A stretch of 64,000 nucleotides of DNA from Bacillota bacterium (GTDB lineage: Bacteria > Bacillota > Clostridia > Peptostreptococcales > Anaerovoracaceae). Location of the stretch: the NCBI GenBank assembly GCA_030526355.1, contig JAUNDC010000004.1, forward strand, positions 1 through 64,000, in the 5' to 3' direction. How positions within the stretch are numbered: the first letter of the stretch is position 1; each line of letters starts with the position of its first letter. Both the position numbers and the translations under genes were made by a program. Shown here in pieces: positions 27,549 to 36,277 of the stretch. The notes beneath the pieces are model-generated. The model had not been told where the DNA came from. It made no database searches and worked only from the letters and a program-made list of their open reading frames with translations.

Positions 27549-28285
27549 TCATTTTTATTGCCGCTGTCCAGGCACAGCATCTCCCTGCCTGTAAATGAAA
27601 CAAAAGCTTCCCTAACCTCCGCAAAATACGTTTTGCTTATGGGTACCACTTTGGCTTCATCAAAGTGAAATTTTTTATCACTCATCTCTCTGACTCTGGC
27701 AAGGTTGACAATATAGCTGTTATGACATCGCACAAAGCTGTCATCAAGCTTCTACGTCAGATTATCAAACCTGCCGTAATAAGAAATCTTCCTTTCCATT
27801 GTATGTATATGAACCCGGCGTCGTTCGTTCTCGAAAAAAAGGATTTCATTCAACGGGATATTATGCATCCCCTGCTTGTTGGAAACAGACAGCATGCTGA
27901 CCTTCATGCTTCCCATCTTCTCACATGCCCTGTTGAGTGCTTTTTCCAGATTACTTACATCGACGGGCTTCTTCAGCAGATACACATGATCTACATCGTA
28001 AATTTCCGGAACATACTCTTCGCCATCTGATGTGAAAATAATCTGTGAGTTAGGCTGATGCTCCAGCACCTTTTCCGCTGCCCGGATTCCTCTGCAGCTT
28101 GCCGAGTCAATATCCAGAATTATGATATTTGTTTCATGCGGATGATCCGCAGCATAGAATTCAAGTCCCTCCTTTTCTCTGAAGCTTTCAATCTTTTTGA
28201 TTTTGTTTCCTGCTACTCTGATGATGTCTTTTTTTATCGACTCCAAAAAAGCCTCATCAGCGTCGCATACCAAAACATTCCACAT
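27533..28285 (-). pseudogene. LytTR-family response regulator interrupted by an in-frame TAG
   Basis: One continuous frame with a single amber stop at 27752-27754. Before the stop is a receiver domain (MWNVLVCDAD, phosphoacceptor in ILDID, switch Lys in LLKKPVD) and the first half of a LytTR DNA-binding domain (NEILFFENERRRVHIHT). After it the frame resumes without shift as KLDDSFVRCHNSYIVNLARV, the second half. Relatives commonly have Glu at this point, so GAG to TAG would explain it. Start ATG 28285 with GGGGAGAG. No partner histidine kinase is adjacent. It could be a sequencing error. Confidence 0.8.
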
Positions 28286-28392
28286 TTTAAATTCTCTCCC
28301 CAAAATTAGTGTCAGTGTTCATTATTGTACCACAATTTACGCCTTTTAGGGGTTCAATTGTAACAAACAGCCTTTAAAATGTAATGTTTAGG

Positions 28393-29706
28393 TTATATCA
28401 GCTGTTCGCTATATATATCCTGCAATCCATACCGCTTGATTCTTACATATATCTCATCTTTATCCGTGGTGTAAAGCAGACGTTCTTTCATTCTCCTGAA
28501 ATATTCTGCTCCTGCAAAGGTGTACCGTGTCATAAGCCCGGCTTCTGTCTCAAGGCTTGCATTGGCGAAAGATATCAGATCACCTATAGCAATTCCTACC
28601 GGCAACTCCAGCGGCTTCATACCCTTTAGATATCTGACAGCATTATGCCCTGCAAGGCTCCCTGTGGATATAGCTTCTGTATGCCCTACAAAAAGGCCTG
28701 ACTTCTCGCCTCCGCAGAACAGGTTTCTTATTCTGGCAACCTTCATTGAATTATTCCGTTCTGCCACGGAAAGGTAACGTATAGAGTTCCCCTTGCCTCC
28801 TGCATACGGATCCACATAGCGCGCATTCTCGAATCCTGGTATCTGCCTCAGTGTATCCAGATCGAAAAACGGCGTCATTATCTTAGCATATCCTGTGTCC
28901 AGCAGGATTATGTTTTCAGCGTACTCGTCGAGAGCATATTGCCTGCATACCTTCATATCCAGCTTTTCCTTGCGTATCGCCTTCTGCGGCAAAGGCACGA
29001 TTGCCACGCCTGTTTCGTTTAGCTTTCTCTGCAGGTCCTCAGACAAGGACTGTTTCTCAAGCTTTCCGCTGCCACTGAACGCACCGAAAGCTCCATCCTT
29101 TCTTTTGCCCATTATATCACTGCTGCCCGCCTTGGCACTGATGCTTACTCTGGGACCGAATGCGGGACATCGTAAAATGCACATGCAGCAGCCGTTGCCG
29201 TATGTAAGACAGTTACCCATAGGTCCTGTGGAGCCGGTGGTTTCAATGAATACATCGCCTTCAATGCTCTCACCTCCTGCCAGCATCAACTTCTCTATGA
29301 TTACTTCGTCAACTCCTTCTGCCACCCAACGTTCCCTTTTCTTCACAGCAACATCAACCGCCCGCGTCATCAGCTTCACTTCTATGCCCTGCTTTCGCAG
29401 AAGTCTCCTTACCTCAGGCTCCACCTTAGTCACATCATACAGGCTTGCATGCTTGTGTCCCGGAAAATCAATATTTACGTGCCTTGAGCATCGGTCGGTT
29501 ATGTCAAACAGCTCCCAGGCTCCAAGAGCAATATTTTCTTCAGCCGCCGTGAACCTGCCGTTGTTTCGCATGATTCCGCCTACATTACCGAGCCCCAGAA
29601 GCATATCAGTCTTCTCTACAAGGGTAACCTCCGCACCTGCCTTCTTGGCTGCAAGCGCTGCGGCACAACCTGCCCAGCCGCCTCCTATGACTATAGCTTT
29701 ATACAA
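28393..29706 (-). CDS. FAD-dependent oxidoreductase of unknown substrate
   Basis: About 437 residues. The N-terminal Rossmann motif GGGWAGCAAALAAKKAGAEVTLVEK binds FAD. A central cysteine cluster, GNGCCMCILRCPAFGP, could hold a metal centre or redox-active thiols. Near residue 350 comes FCGGEKSGLFVGHTEAISTGSLAGHNAVR, reminiscent of TrmFO/GidA-like flavoproteins. The start is set at TTG 29704-29706, 7 nt after GGGAGGGG; the upstream ATG at 29727 lacks a ribosome site. It is the last gene after the [FeFe] hydrogenase, so a role in electron transfer is likely but unproven. Confidence 0.85.
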   Translation of the reverse strand: MYKAIVIGGGWAGCAAALAAKKAGAEVTLVEKTDMLLGLGNVGGIMRNNGRFTAAEENIALGAWELFDITDRCSRHVNIDFPGHKHASLYDVTKVEPEVRRLLRKQGIEVKLMTRAVDVAVKKRERWVAEGVDEVIIEKLMLAGGESIEGDVFIETTGSTGPMGNCLTYGNGCCMCILRCPAFGPRVSISAKAGSSDIMGKRKDGAFGAFSGSGKLEKQSLSEDLQRKLNETGVAIVPLPQKAIRKEKLDMKVCRQYALDEYAENIILLDTGYAKIMTPFFDLDTLRQIPGFENARYVDPYAGGKGNSIRYLSVAERNNSMKVARIRNLFCGGEKSGLFVGHTEAISTGSLAGHNAVRYLKGMKPLELPVGIAIGDLISFANASLETEAGLMTRYTFAGAEYFRRMKERLLYTTDKDEIYVRIKRYGLQDIYSEQLI

Positions 29707-29756
29707 AAAAATCCCCTCCCTAACCATATCTCAATTCAAGATATGATTAGAAGGGG
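29704..29756 (-). terminator. Terminator-like hairpin burying the FAD oxidoreductase ribosome site
   Basis: The arms 29739-29756 and 29713-29731 pair over about 18 bp with a few G-U pairs and one bulge, loop about 7 nt. It is followed by A and seven Ts, then the TTG start. The 3' arm contains the GGGAGGGG ribosome site. It can act as a terminator or attenuator, as a translation gate, or both. Confidence 0.75.
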
Positions 29757-29771
29757 AAATTTGTTAAAAGC

Positions 29772-31211
29772 TTATTTTCTGCTTTCGGCAGTCTCTACAG
29801 CTGTCTTTATATCAGGCATAGCGGCATTGTCACCATACTTGTCTATGGCCGCCTTGTTGGCATCGCCATGGCTGAGACAGGCGGCACCTCCTATACAGCC
29901 TCCTGTACATACCATTCCCTCGATGAAATTATTCGGCAGCACCCCTTTGTTGGCTCTAAGCAGGGCTGTCTTGCATTTATCCACACCATCACAGATAATA
30001 GGATTGAATTCCAGATCCTCAAAACCGTGTTCTTTGATTGCTTCCTGGACTGCCTCCGTAACTCCGCCGGTTCTGGCGAATTTCCTGCCGAATCTTGATG
30101 CCTCTGCCAGATCAGTCTCAGGCAGCTCCTCAACGATAATATCCTTACTGTCAATCATAGCCTGAAGCTCTTCGAAGGTCATAACATAGTCGATATATTT
30201 ATTCACCTCAGGGATTCTGACTTCTGCTTTCTTTGCAGTACATGGCCCGATAAATACCACCTTGGCATCAGGATCGGCAGCCTTGATAACTCTGCCTGCT
30301 TCCGCCATAGGCGAAAGACTTGACGATATATTCGGTACAACATTCGGGAATTTCGTATGTATATATTTAACGAATGCCGGACAGCAGGATGATGTCATAT
30401 ATCCACCCTTCTCGCTGAGCTCTTCTGCTTCATGATATGCTACGATATCGGCACCCATAGCAGCTTCCTCCACACTGTAGAAGCCCAGCTCCTTTATCGC
30501 TGTAATCACCTGACCCGGCTTAGCATAGGTAAACTGCCCGCCTATTGCCGGTGCAACCATAGCATACACGTGGAAGTTCTTATTATTCTCACTCGCCATT
30601 ATCGTTTTAATAACATCTGTAATGCTTGAAACGTCCAGTGTAGCGCCGAATGGACACTGGTATACACATGCTCCGCAGGCTATACATTTCTCGCTGTCTA
30701 TTGTTGCCACTCCATCTTTTGCCATGCTGATCGCGTCCACCTTGCACGACCTCTCGCACGGTCTCTTGAAATTCGTAATTGCACTGTACGGACAAAGCTT
30801 GGCACACTTGCCGCATTCCACACATTTTTCCTTATCAATATGTGCACGCTGCTCCTCATCAAAAGTAATTGCTCCCAGCTTGCATCCGTCAGCACATCTA
30901 TGTGCAACGCAGCCCCTGCAAAGATCTGTTACAACATGACCTGCCTCCGGACATTCATCACAAGCTATTCCTATAACCTGTATCACATTCGGGTTGTTCT
31001 TGTCTCCTCCTAGAGCTATTCTGATACGCTCCGCTACTATAGCTCTATCTTTGTATATGCAGCAACTCATAGGATTCTCATCTTTCTTGACAATCTCATT
31101 GGCAATCTCGTTGAATACCATGAATGCATCATTGCCTCTCCACGTCTGCCATGCCAGCTCCATCAGCACCTTGTATTTCAGTTCCTGTACATTTGTGTCA
31201 AATATTCTCAT
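29772..31211 (-). CDS. [FeFe] hydrogenase catalytic protein, monomeric group B type
   Basis: 479 residues. The cysteine-rich N-terminal half (C84 to C186) would bind three or more [4Fe-4S] clusters. The H-cluster motifs are L1 TSSCCPAF (C276/C277), L2 GPCTAKKAE (C324) and L3 EGMVCTGGCIGGAACL. The deviations from TSCSPGW/MPCxxKxxE/EIMACPGGC resemble the group B proteins of Clostridia. It would reduce protons or oxidise H2 with ferredoxin or the adjacent flavoproteins. It follows a PyrK-like gene and precedes the FAD oxidoreductase gene. Confidence 0.92.
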   Translation of the reverse strand: MRIFDTNVQELKYKVLMELAWQTWRGNDAFMVFNEIANEIVKKDENPMSCCIYKDRAIVAERIRIALGGDKNNPNVIQVIGIACDECPEAGHVVTDLCRGCVAHRCADGCKLGAITFDEEQRAHIDKEKCVECGKCAKLCPYSAITNFKRPCERSCKVDAISMAKDGVATIDSEKCIACGACVYQCPFGATLDVSSITDVIKTIMASENNKNFHVYAMVAPAIGGQFTYAKPGQVITAIKELGFYSVEEAAMGADIVAYHEAEELSEKGGYMTSSCCPAFVKYIHTKFPNVVPNISSSLSPMAEAGRVIKAADPDAKVVFIGPCTAKKAEVRIPEVNKYIDYVMTFEELQAMIDSKDIIVEELPETDLAEASRFGRKFARTGGVTEAVQEAIKEHGFEDLEFNPIICDGVDKCKTALLRANKGVLPNNFIEGMVCTGGCIGGAACLSHGDANKAAIDKYGDNAAMPDIKTAVETAESRK

Positions 31212-31239
31212 TCTGCATTTTCTCCATTGTTTACGATTC

Positions 31240-31282
31240 GCCGGAAACTATGCCCTTTGTTGGCATTCTACAGTTTCCCGGC
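31240..31282 (-). other. Stem-loop in the hydrogenase leader
   Basis: GCCGGGAAACT (31272-31282) pairs with AGTTTCCGGC (31240-31249) with one bulged G. An inner ATGCC/GGCAT stem extends it. No U-tract follows, so it is not a simple terminator. It lies 29-71 nt before the start codon. Confidence 0.5.
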
Positions 31283-31345
31283 AGCTTTATCTTACATTAA
31301 TATAATAAATTACATTTGTTAAAAAGTAAACAGGAATTACCTGGC

Positions 31346-32314
31346 TCACAGCAGATTGCTTATATCGTAATTGCCTCTGCATTTGCACATCTTGCTCACC
31401 TTTCCCTGTGTATCCACATGACTGCATGCGCCGCATATTCCTTCTCCGCAGCACATCCTGAAATTGTTGCAGAATACCAGCTTATGAGCCGGCACCTCCA
31501 TCTGCTCTGCTATTGTCCTGATAAAATAATCAGATGCCATAATAATAATTCTGTCGTATTCAGCAGCTTTTTCGGGAGTGAATGTGTTCATCTGTTCCTG
31601 CAGGCTGCTGCGTCTGATATTAAGTCTGCCGCCCGAAGATTCTATGCAGTCTCTGAGACTGTCTTCAACCATTTCCTCCGTAATCTTCTCCATATCCACC
31701 ATCATATCGATATTCACTCTGCCACCCGCCCATTCAATAAGATTCACAGCAGGCGCGAAGCCTATTCCTTTTGTTATCAGCAGCCAGCTTCCAGCTTTTT
31801 TTCGGTCATCCTGCAGATACTCCGCCCCTTTCCCCAGCAGCCCGCTCCTGTATACGCCCCGCAGCTGCAGCAGTTCGGAAGCTTCTGTTACTTTTTTTGT
31901 TTTTCCGGAAATCACCTTTAGGGCAATGTAAAGCCGTTCATTTTCCACATCGACTTTCATTACCGATACCGGCACGTTAAAGAACTCACTCTCTGAAGTA
32001 CTGTTGACAAATACAAATGAACCCGGTTCCATAGCTTGCAAAGCAAAGCCCTTAGCAACTTTCAGCACCATAACCATAAGGTCGCTGCCATACCTGATTT
32101 TCTTGAGCACCGGCACTGTGATATTGATTCGTCTGCCTCTCACGACCTTGTCGTTCTGAATATACTCGTTATACACACATACCCCGGTCCAGCAGCAGTC
32201 GCAGATTTTCTCGCCCGCAAGCCTGCTACACACCAGACAATCTCCTGTTTCAGCCAAAACGCACGGACAGTTTGAAGTCCCTGCATCTGCACATATGCTG
32301 TTTCTATATGTCAT
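31346..32314 (-). CDS. PyrK/NfnA-like FAD/NAD-binding electron-transfer protein
   Basis: 322 residues resembling dihydroorotate dehydrogenase electron-transfer subunits and sulfide dehydrogenase beta. The FAD domain includes RRINITVPVL, and a nucleotide-binding region starts near SWLLITKGIGFAPAVNLIEWAGG. The C-terminus has the [2Fe-2S] motif CNNFRMCCGEGICGACSH. The N-terminal 50 residues add eight or more cysteines (CPC, CLVC, CDCC, C), a second possible cluster site. Its ATG overlaps the dacF stop. It likely connects NAD(P)H to the downstream hydrogenase. Confidence 0.85.
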   Translation of the reverse strand: MTYRNSICADAGTSNCPCVLAETGDCLVCSRLAGEKICDCCWTGVCVYNEYIQNDKVVRGRRINITVPVLKKIRYGSDLMVMVLKVAKGFALQAMEPGSFVFVNSTSESEFFNVPVSVMKVDVENERLYIALKVISGKTKKVTEASELLQLRGVYRSGLLGKGAEYLQDDRKKAGSWLLITKGIGFAPAVNLIEWAGGRVNIDMMVDMEKITEEMVEDSLRDCIESSGGRLNIRRSSLQEQMNTFTPEKAAEYDRIIIMASDYFIRTIAEQMEVPAHKLVFCNNFRMCCGEGICGACSHVDTQGKVSKMCKCRGNYDISNLL

Positions 32315-33177
32315 TTGTCCTGCTCCTCCTCAAAACCTTGATCCATTAATTTATATGCATCGTTAAACCAGTCCGGTGCGCTCATAACTACACAAATCAT
32401 GGTTTTTTCGCCCCGTGCTGCTGCCGCCACCAATGTTCTGCCCGAGCTTTTGGTGTATCCTATCTTGATTCCGCAGCCGCCCTCATACTGATATACGGTT
32501 TTGTTTTTATTTGGAAAAGTCACGTATGTGCTTTGCCTGCTGGTTGCCTGCCACTGTCTGGATGCTACTATTTCTCTAAATGTGCTGTTCTTCATAGCTT
32601 CCCTCGATATCACCGCCATATCTCGGGCGGTCGTATAGTGGTTCTCATCAAACAATCCGTTAGGATTGACAAAATTAGTATTGCTGCATCCCAGCTCCGC
32701 CGCCCTGATATTCATCATTTCCACAAAATTCTCCTGACTTCCTCCAATGATTTCGGCGAGTGCCACCGCAGCATCATTTCCAGATACCAGCATCAGCCCG
32801 TACAGCAGATCCTCTATTGAAATTTTTTCACCTGCCTTGAGATAAAGGGACGAGCCTTCAACTCCTTCTGCTGACTGCGGCACCTCTATCATCTGCGTTA
32901 TGGGGCTGCCAAACCGTTCGAGAGTCTCCAAGGTAATCAGCGCAGTCATTATTTTTGTCGTACTGGCAGGATAAGCCTTTTCGTCAGCAGCCTTTTCATA
33001 CAGAACCTTTCCTGTATCTCCATCTATCAGTATAGCTTGCCCGGCTGAAATGCCTTCCTGTATTTTTTCCTTGCTTCCCGATACACTCAGCGTCCCATGC
33101 TTCTGCATATAAAGGGCAAAGCCTGCTGCAACAAAAAGCAGCACGATCAGTATAAATATTGTTTTTCCTTTTTTCAT
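32311..33177 (-). CDS. dacF: D-alanyl-D-alanine carboxypeptidase (DacF-like), altered KTG motif
   Basis: 288-residue penicillin-binding protein of the S11 family that trims the pentapeptide of peptidoglycan. An N-terminal hydrophobic segment (residues 6-24) exports or anchors it. Catalytic S72-x-x-K75 is in ASTTKI, and SGN is residues 132-134. The third active-site motif, normally KTG, reads K238-I-G (codon ATA at 32461-32463). A Thr there is nearly universal, so activity may be altered. The ribosome site is inside a terminator-like hairpin. Gene order places it after scpB. Confidence 0.9.
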   Translation of the reverse strand: MKKGKTIFILIVLLFVAAGFALYMQKHGTLSVSGSKEKIQEGISAGQAILIDGDTGKVLYEKAADEKAYPASTTKIMTALITLETLERFGSPITQMIEVPQSAEGVEGSSLYLKAGEKISIEDLLYGLMLVSGNDAAVALAEIIGGSQENFVEMMNIRAAELGCSNTNFVNPNGLFDENHYTTARDMAVISREAMKNSTFREIVASRQWQATSRQSTYVTFPNKNKTVYQYEGGCGIKIGYTKSSGRTLVAAAARGEKTMICVVMSAPDWFNDAYKLMDQGFEEEQDK

Positions 33178-33213
33178 AAAAAAATCCCCTCTGTCAATTT
33201 ACGTGACAAAGGG
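33178..33213 (-). terminator. Terminator-like hairpin burying the dacF ribosome site
   Basis: CCCTTTGTCA/TGACAGAGGG form a 10-bp stem (arms 33204-33213 and 33187-33196) with a 7-nt loop, followed by GA and seven Ts and then the ATG. The GAGGGG ribosome site is in the 3' arm. The layout matches that before the FAD oxidoreductase gene. Confidence 0.75.
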
Positions 33214-33233
33214 AATTCATATGCTGTTTTTTA

Positions 33234-33836
33234 TTACTTATCAGAAAGATCTATCGAAATCTGCTGCATATAAAGGCTGTCGGTCGCACCTGTCTCTTCA
33301 TCATCCTCAGTTAGAACTCCTTCAAGATCCTCTATTGCCGGGAGTTCCTTAAGGCTGGCAAATCCGAACTGCTTAAGAAATTCATCGGTAGTTCCGTAAA
33401 GTATAGGTCGTCCTACCGCATCGGATCTTCCCACCTCTGCAACAAGTTTCTTTTTGACAAGACCTTCAATAACTCTATCGCATCTGATTCCTCTGACAGC
33501 CTCAATCTCACCCTTGGTTACAGGCTGCTTATATGCTACAATTGCAAGCACTTCAAGCGCCGATTGAGACAGCCGCTTATGCCTTACCGGTGTACAAAGC
33601 CTCTCGATGTACCCCAGATTCTCCCTGCGTGTTGTAAACTGGAAGCTCCTGTTCACCTCTCTTATTACTATACCTCTGCCTTCCTGCTCGTATTCCTCCT
33701 GCAGCTCCTTGCACAGGTTGTAAACCTCCTTCTTATCCATATTGAATATTTCCGCGATTTCCTTAATATCAAGAGGTTCGCCCCATACGAACATCATGGA
33801 TTCAATCGCCGATTTTATTGTTTTATTGCTGGCCAT
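33234..33836 (-). CDS. scpB: Segregation and condensation protein B
   Basis: About 200 residues with two winged helices. It contains IESMMFVWGEPLDIKEIAEIF and the signature ALEVLAIVAYKQPVTKGEIEAVRGIRCDRVIEGL. It binds ScpA and, with SMC, forms the chromosome condensin. The start at 33836 follows AAGGAGAACCGG; an upstream in-frame ATG (33866) lacks a site. It overlaps scpA by 14 bp, indicating coupled translation. Confidence 0.95.
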   Translation of the reverse strand: MASNKTIKSAIESMMFVWGEPLDIKEIAEIFNMDKKEVYNLCKELQEEYEQEGRGIVIREVNRSFQFTTRRENLGYIERLCTPVRHKRLSQSALEVLAIVAYKQPVTKGEIEAVRGIRCDRVIEGLVKKKLVAEVGRSDAVGRPILYGTTDEFLKQFGFASLKELPAIEDLEGVLTEDDEETGATDSLYMQQISIDLSDK

Positions 33837-34608
33837 CCGGTTCTCCTTCATCTGTATTCTCATCAAAGAGATGCTCCGTCGCTTTAACTGTTATATCTCC
33901 GAACAAATATTTCTGACTGGCATCCAGACGTTTTTCCTTCATCATTTCAAGCACTGACGAAAATGTCACAGCTACATCGTATTTGTCATCACGCTTATAT
34001 ATAAGCTCTCTGAAGTCGGCCTCGTCCACATTACTTTGCCTGAAAAACTCTTTAATATTCTCCATCCTGATCTCCGTGGTTATTCTCTGTTTCTCAGTTC
34101 TCTTATGGTGTTCCCGTATTTCTTCTATACGCCTCTTTCGCACCAGAAATTGTTCGAATGCCCTGCGGAACTGCTCTATATCAAGATTGAAATACTCATC
34201 AGGCTCCCCTGTGTATACAGACAGATCCTCCTGCGGTTTTTCGAACTGCATGGAAGCCTCCTCCTGCCTGCAGGCCAGCATTTCTGAAATTCTCTTGAAT
34301 CTCTTGTACTCCACCAACTTTTCTACCAGCTCCGTTCGTGGATCCTCCGCCAGCTCTGCACAACCATCGTCAGTGGTTTTTCTCGGCAGCAGCATCCTGG
34401 ATTTGATTTCCACCAGCGCAGCCGCAAGCACCATAAATTCTGCCGAAACGTTGATATCGGCATTCTTCATTTTTTCCACATAGCTGAGATATTGACTTGT
34501 GATTTCAGATATCTTAATGTCATATATGCTCATCTGAGCGTGCTCGATAAGATATACCAGCAGGTCGAAGGGACCTTCAAAGACATTAAGCTTCACTCTG
34601 TAGCTCAT
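33823..34608 (-). CDS. scpA: Segregation and condensation protein A
   Basis: 261-residue kleisin of the SMC-ScpAB condensin. The N-terminal NVFEGPFDLLVYLIEHAQMSIYDIKISEIT and AEFMVLAAALVEIKSRMLLP are diagnostic. The C-terminal winged helix follows. It is first in a run of six minus-strand genes, scpA-scpB-dacF and the hydrogenase set; AAAGGAGAGCTT precedes its ATG. Confidence 0.96.
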   Translation of the reverse strand: MSYRVKLNVFEGPFDLLVYLIEHAQMSIYDIKISEITSQYLSYVEKMKNADINVSAEFMVLAAALVEIKSRMLLPRKTTDDGCAELAEDPRTELVEKLVEYKRFKRISEMLACRQEEASMQFEKPQEDLSVYTGEPDEYFNLDIEQFRRAFEQFLVRKRRIEEIREHHKRTEKQRITTEIRMENIKEFFRQSNVDEADFRELIYKRDDKYDVAVTFSSVLEMMKEKRLDASQKYLFGDITVKATEHLFDENTDEGEPDGQQ

Positions 34609-34683
34609 AAGCTCTCCTTTGCTCCATCAGCATCGCCTTTAAGTCAGTGGGAATATTATACCACATACATAGCCGATATGCCG

Positions 34684-34724
34684 CAAAAAAATTCAAAGCC
34701 CCGCCTGATATTGACGGGGCTTTG
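34684..34724 (-). terminator. Terminator of the aminotransferase gene
   Basis: Perfect 10-bp stem CAAAGCCCCG/CGGGGCTTTG with an 11-nt loop, then AATTTTTTTG on the minus strand. Confidence 0.93.
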
Positions 34725-34778
34725 AGGTATTTAGATGAATATTACACCGATATTCTAGTTGCTTTACGCCTGTAAATC

Positions 34779-36167
34779 TTACAGATTGAATTCAGCCTTT
34801 ACAGCTGCCATTGATTCATCCAGAGCAGCCAGAACCTTATCGATAGTTTCATAGCTCTGAGTGATAGGTGGCTCGATTCTTACTGTCTTAGCATTTACTA
34901 ATGTACCAGCAGTCATAACCTTTCTTGCGAACAGGTTCTTAGTTACTTCGTAACCAACTTCTGCTTCTGGGAATTCCATGCAGATCAGCATTCCAGCGCC
35001 TCTGAACTCCTTAAGAACTGTAGGATACTTGTCCTGTAACTTCTTGAGTCCTTCGAGGTAGTAGTCGCCCTTAGCCTTTGACTGTCCAGGGATATCGTTT
35101 TCGAGCATGTATTTGATAGTTGAAATAAATGCTGAGCAAGCCAGAGGGTTTCCGCCGAATGTCGGTGATCCGAGAATCCATGGGTTATCGAACATCTTGC
35201 CTTCCTGACCTGTGCCAACGCCTGACTTTTCATAAGTCCAAGGTCTAGCGATGATACCAGTGATAGGTACCAGACCACCTGATGAAGCCTTACCAAATGT
35301 CATGATGTCAGGGCATACTCCTTCGTGTTCGCATCTCCACATTGTACCAGTACGTCCAAGACCAGTCTGGATTTCGTCGAAGATGAGGCATACGCCGTAC
35401 TTGTCAGCGATGTCTCTTAACTGCTGGAGGTAACCTTCTGGTGGAATGATAACGCCAGCTTCACCCTGTACAGGTTCTACGATGATAGCTGCAACCTTTT
35501 CGCCTACTGTCTGCAGGTTCTTAACTGCTGCTTCTGTAGCTGCTGCATTACCATATTCAACGTGCTGTACCTGCTGTACCATTGGGATGTAGTCTTCTCT
35601 GTAAGCGCCTTTACCACCCATTGAGATAGCTCCCATTGATTTTCCGTGGAAAGCACCAATTGTTGAGATGTACCATCTTCCGCCTGTAGCTAATCTAGCA
35701 AGCTTCAGAGCCATTTCTACTGCTTCAGCACCGCCGTTGCAGAAGAATGAGTACTGCAGATCTCCTGGAGTGATCATTCCCAGGATCTTAGCGAGGTAAC
35801 CTCTGAGCGGGTCAACCAGTTCCTGTGAGTGAAGAGCGTATCTGTTTAACTGAGCCTGTACAGTCTTTCTGATTTCAGGATTTCCGTGTCCGCAAGCGAA
35901 GATACCGAATCCGCCTAAGCAGTCGATAAATTCAGTTCCGTTCAGATCTCTGAATACTTCGTTGTCATCTTCCCATTCAACGAATGCAGCGTCAGTTGAT
36001 ACAGACTTTCTGTATTCTAACCAACCAGGGTTAACGTTTTCGTTAAAGTTTGCGATTGATTCATCATGGATAGCTTTTTTGTCAGCATCAGTAAGCTCAT
36101 CCTTTTCGATGTAACCAACAACACGAGTAGCCAGTTCTAAAGCCTTTGCTTTGTTCATTTCAGTCAT
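34779..36167 (-). CDS. Class III aminotransferase, putrescine aminotransferase-like
   Basis: 462-residue PLP enzyme, fold type I class III. FCNGGAEAVEMALKLAR binds the cofactor phosphate, D264 in LIFDEIQTGLGRTG holds the pyridine nitrogen, and K293 in TFGKASSGG forms the Schiff base. The N-terminal extension and overall sequence resemble YgjG (putrescine:2-oxoglutarate aminotransferase), but ornithine or other diamines or omega-amino acids are possible. A sigma-54 promoter lies about 90 bp upstream, so expression needs an enhancer-binding activator, consistent with nitrogen or amine catabolism. Confidence 0.88.
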   Translation of the reverse strand: MTEMNKAKALELATRVVGYIEKDELTDADKKAIHDESIANFNENVNPGWLEYRKSVSTDAAFVEWEDDNEVFRDLNGTEFIDCLGGFGIFACGHGNPEIRKTVQAQLNRYALHSQELVDPLRGYLAKILGMITPGDLQYSFFCNGGAEAVEMALKLARLATGGRWYISTIGAFHGKSMGAISMGGKGAYREDYIPMVQQVQHVEYGNAAATEAAVKNLQTVGEKVAAIIVEPVQGEAGVIIPPEGYLQQLRDIADKYGVCLIFDEIQTGLGRTGTMWRCEHEGVCPDIMTFGKASSGGLVPITGIIARPWTYEKSGVGTGQEGKMFDNPWILGSPTFGGNPLACSAFISTIKYMLENDIPGQSKAKGDYYLEGLKKLQDKYPTVLKEFRGAGMLICMEFPEAEVGYEVTKNLFARKVMTAGTLVNAKTVRIEPPITQSYETIDKVLAALDESMAAVKAEFNL

Positions 36168-36260
36168 TATTATTGACCTCCCTTTTCTTTTTTACCTTTT
36201 CTTTTGTTTTTACCGTCCTATTGGTGACGGCAAATCGGTATAACTTCTGCCCCTATATAG

Positions 36261-36277
36261 AGCAAGTCCCGTGCCAA
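36261..36277 (-). promoter_or_regulatory. Sigma-54 promoter of the aminotransferase gene
   Basis: The minus strand reads TTGGCACGGGACTTGCT, a near-perfect match to the -24/-12 consensus TGGCAC-N5-TTGCW with the required 10-bp GG-GC spacing. Two copies of TTCTCACTTTTG (36431-36442 and 36463-36474, 32 bp apart) lie about 185-225 bp upstream and are candidate activator sites. The remaining 36278-36430 and 36480-36588 show no gene I can support. Confidence 0.85.

Noticed and set aside
27752..27754. TAG as a pyrrolysine or other recoding site
   Set aside because: No PylT/PylS or MtmB-type gene is seen and the position aligns with an ordinary Glu in a linker. A nonsense mutation or read error is simpler.
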